Below are positions 6,236-7,945 of a stretch of 7,945 nt of DNA, one piece after another. Each line of letters begins with the position of its first letter. The stretch's first letter is position 1. The notes beneath the pieces are model-generated. The model was not told the origin of the DNA. It made no database searches and saw nothing but the letters and a program-made list of their open reading frames with translations. Both the position numbers and the translations under genes were made by a program. Source of the DNA: Candidatus Rokuibacteriota bacterium (lineage in GTDB: Bacteria > Methylomirabilota > Methylomirabilia > Rokubacteriales > CSP1-6); NCBI GenBank assembly GCA_003220195.1, contig QHRT01000415.1, positions 1 through 7,945 on the forward strand, in the 5' to 3' direction.

Positions 6236-7900
6236 TCAGCCGGTCCAGCGGGAGCGCGGATGCCGCTCCGCGTGAAAGGCGGCGAGCCGCCGTAATGCGT
6301 ACACCGCATCGAGCCGTTCGATCACCAGGCCGTGCTCGTACCGTGCAACCCGTTCCGCCGGCGCGCCCAGGTTGAAGACGGCGACCGGCACGCCCAGCCG
6401 CATCAATTCGTCCGCCACGTAACAGTACGTTTCGGGCCACACGGAGGGCACCAGGAACACGTTCGCCCCGCAACCTTCGACGAGATCCGGCAGCGCTTCG
6501 CGCTGATAGGGCCCCAGGATTCGCAGCTCTCGGGACTCGTGCGCGCCGTGTAACTGACCGATCACGGTGATCCGGGCCGAGAGCCGCTCCGATCGGATGA
6601 GTCTCGCCATCGACCGCACCACGGCCGCGCCTTTGGCTTCCGTGATCTCGCCGACCACGCCGATATGGAGCGGGGCCTCGCCGTTGACGTGGACGAGCCG
6701 TCGAGGCAGTTCGTCGACGGCATGTGGCCGGATCACGAACTTATCTCGGCCGAGCCGTGGATAGGCGCGTGTCATCAGCGCCCGGGACGCCTCGGAGAAG
6801 CACAACACCGTCGTCGCCTCCTCCAGGCACCGGCCCCAGGCCGCTCGCCATCGATCGATGTCCGTGCCTCCACCGAGCGCGCGCACAGCGCCGCCGATCC
6901 TGGGCAGGCAGCGGCGGCAGCGTTCGACCGCAGGCACGGCGCAGAACCGGCCCGTATCGTCGAGCAGGTGCCATGACGGACACACGCTGAAGAAATCGTG
7001 GACCGGCACGGTCAGCGTCGCCCCCGTGATCCGGCGCAGCCGCAGCATCAGTTCCACGACGACGAGGGGGTCGGGGAACGAGCACACGTTGTTCAGGAAG
7101 ATCGAATCGAACCCGGCAGCACCGGCGAGGAGCGGCAGCCACTCCAGCGAGCTCGTCTCGTACGACTCGTCGACGTCAGGGGTGACGAACCTCACGTCGT
7201 ACCGCAGCCGGTGAAAGGCGTAGCCGAGGAGGACGACGGCGCCGCCTTCTCGAGTTCGGTCAGCGATCCACCGCGCTCGATACAGGTTCGTGCCTCCGCC
7301 GAGCTCGTGATCGACGATGAGCGAACGCGATCTCGGCGTCGCCGCACGCCAGGCGGCGATCAAGCCGTCGACGGAGAGAGGGTGCTCGGGCCGTGCAGCC
7401 GACCGAAGCCGGGCGAAATTCTTCCCGCGGCTGTAGAGCAAACGGTGAAACCCCTGTCGAGCGATCTGGACCAGGAGGACCTGCGCCCACCGGTACCGGC
7501 GACGTATCCGCGTGACGAGATCCGGCGGCGCGAGCGCGCGGAGCAGCGTCCGCGGGTACCCGACCGTATCCCCGACGGTGACGAGTTCGACAGGGATCCC
7601 GCAGGTCGCTCCTGTGGTCAGCGTGGCTCGAAGCATCGCCTTTTTCGGTACGACGTCGCCAATGTGGCCGGAAACGACGAAGCCGCATCCGACGGTCGAC
7701 GAGGCGAGATCAGCGCTCGCCACGTCGTTGCGCATGATCCCGTAGCGTCCTTCCACGCGAACCGATCGGCGAGGCGATTCGAGGATCAGATCGAGCGACG
7801 CCACGACACCGTCGCGATGGAGCAGCCATCCCCAGGCGATCACGTGGCCCGAGTGCACGATGAGAGCGTCGACGGAATGCACGACGGCGGCGGACGACAT
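6236..7900 (-). CDS. Two-part glycosyltransferase: N-terminal beta-rich domain plus GT4-like GT-B domain
   Basis: Predicted cytoplasmic glycosyltransferase of surface-polysaccharide assembly; 554 residues, about 170 longer than a plain GT4 enzyme. Residues about 8-110 form an extra domain (DALIVHSGHVIAWGWLLHRDG, valine-rich strands, YGIMRNDVA, GCGFVVSG), like accessory domains before glycosyltransferases in other polysaccharide loci. The GT-B part starts near 190 with IVDHELGGGTNLY (195-207), a glycine-rich loop. It continues with HDFFSVCPSWHLL (301-313) and a set of four cysteines (C307, C320, C328, C331), then LCFSEASRALM, IRPHAVDELPR and HIGVVGEITEAKG. The donor site is PSVWPETYCYVADELMRLGVPV, shown here in two parts: PSVWPETYCYVADE and LMRLGVPV. 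E490 and E498 make an intact EX7E motif. ATG 7900 follows a strong Shine-Dalgarno. The frame is whole. Sugar specificity is unknown. The upstream promoter is largely outside the window. Confidence 0.85.
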   Translation of the reverse strand: MSSAAVVHSVDALIVHSGHVIAWGWLLHRDGVVASLDLILESPRRSVRVEGRYGIMRNDVASADLASSTVGCGFVVSGHIGDVVPKKAMLRATLTTGATCGIPVELVTVGDTVGYPRTLLRALAPPDLVTRIRRRYRWAQVLLVQIARQGFHRLLYSRGKNFARLRSAARPEHPLSVDGLIAAWRAATPRSRSLIVDHELGGGTNLYRARWIADRTREGGAVVLLGYAFHRLRYDVRFVTPDVDESYETSSLEWLPLLAGAAGFDSIFLNNVCSFPDPLVVVELMLRLRRITGATLTVPVHDFFSVCPSWHLLDDTGRFCAVPAVERCRRCLPRIGGAVRALGGGTDIDRWRAAWGRCLEEATTVLCFSEASRALMTRAYPRLGRDKFVIRPHAVDELPRRLVHVNGEAPLHIGVVGEITEAKGAAVVRSMARLIRSERLSARITVIGQLHGAHESRELRILGPYQREALPDLVEGCGANVFLVPSVWPETYCYVADELMRLGVPVAVFNLGAPAERVARYEHGLVIERLDAVYALRRLAAFHAERHPRSRWTG

Positions 7901-7905
7901 CAGCG

Positions 7906-7913
7906 TCCTTCCC
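7906..7913 (-). promoter_or_regulatory. Ribosome binding site for ATG 7900
   Basis: GGGAAGGA ends 5 bases before the ATG at 7900 on the minus strand, a good Shine-Dalgarno at normal spacing that fixes this start. A possible -10-like TGTACT lies further upstream near the window edge, but its -35 cannot be judged. Confidence 0.6.
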
Positions 7914-7945
7914 TGAACCGAGAGTACAGCAGCGCGGCGACCCGT

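Overview
The window is GC-rich DNA with a compact surface-polysaccharide locus beside an ion-transport gene. It suggests a high-GC environmental bacterium, probably Gram-negative. The secreted protein with a poly-threonine linker and the cell-surface glycan genes fit several uncultured phyla, and I cannot name the taxon. No rRNA, tRNA, CRISPR array, insertion sequence or phage gene was seen.

Layout. A CPA2/CHX-type cation:proton antiporter lies on the minus strand (124-1460). It is divided by a frame break that also removes about 20 expected residues. From a divergent intergenic region with palindromes and a TTGACA box, a plus-strand operon runs right. It holds a polyprenyl-phosphate sugar-1-phosphate transferase (1577-2419), a GT4 glycosyltransferase with a one-base frameshift (2427-3574), and a free-standing BY-kinase of the CpsD/CapB type (3567-4262) that overlaps the glycosyltransferase by 8 nt. 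Facing this operon are two minus-strand genes: a secreted glycoside-hydrolase-like protein (4337-5933, also frame-broken) and, upstream of it, an intact two-part GT4-type glycosyltransferase (6236-7900). The 302 bases between these two hold no convincing gene.

How the parts could fit together (inference). The sugar transferase would load the first sugar phosphate on undecaprenyl phosphate. The two glycosyltransferases would extend the repeat unit. The kinase would control polymerisation and export together with a Wzz-like membrane partner that is not in the window. The secreted hydrolase-like protein could trim or release the polymer.

The most notable points are three frame lesions within 3.6 kb, two of which appear to be real or artefactual deletions of tens of bases, and the secreted protein's two-copy W-x-AAGG-x-P repeat module joined by a threonine linker to a GH-A-like catalytic domain. 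I found no clear previously undescribed defence or mobile system.
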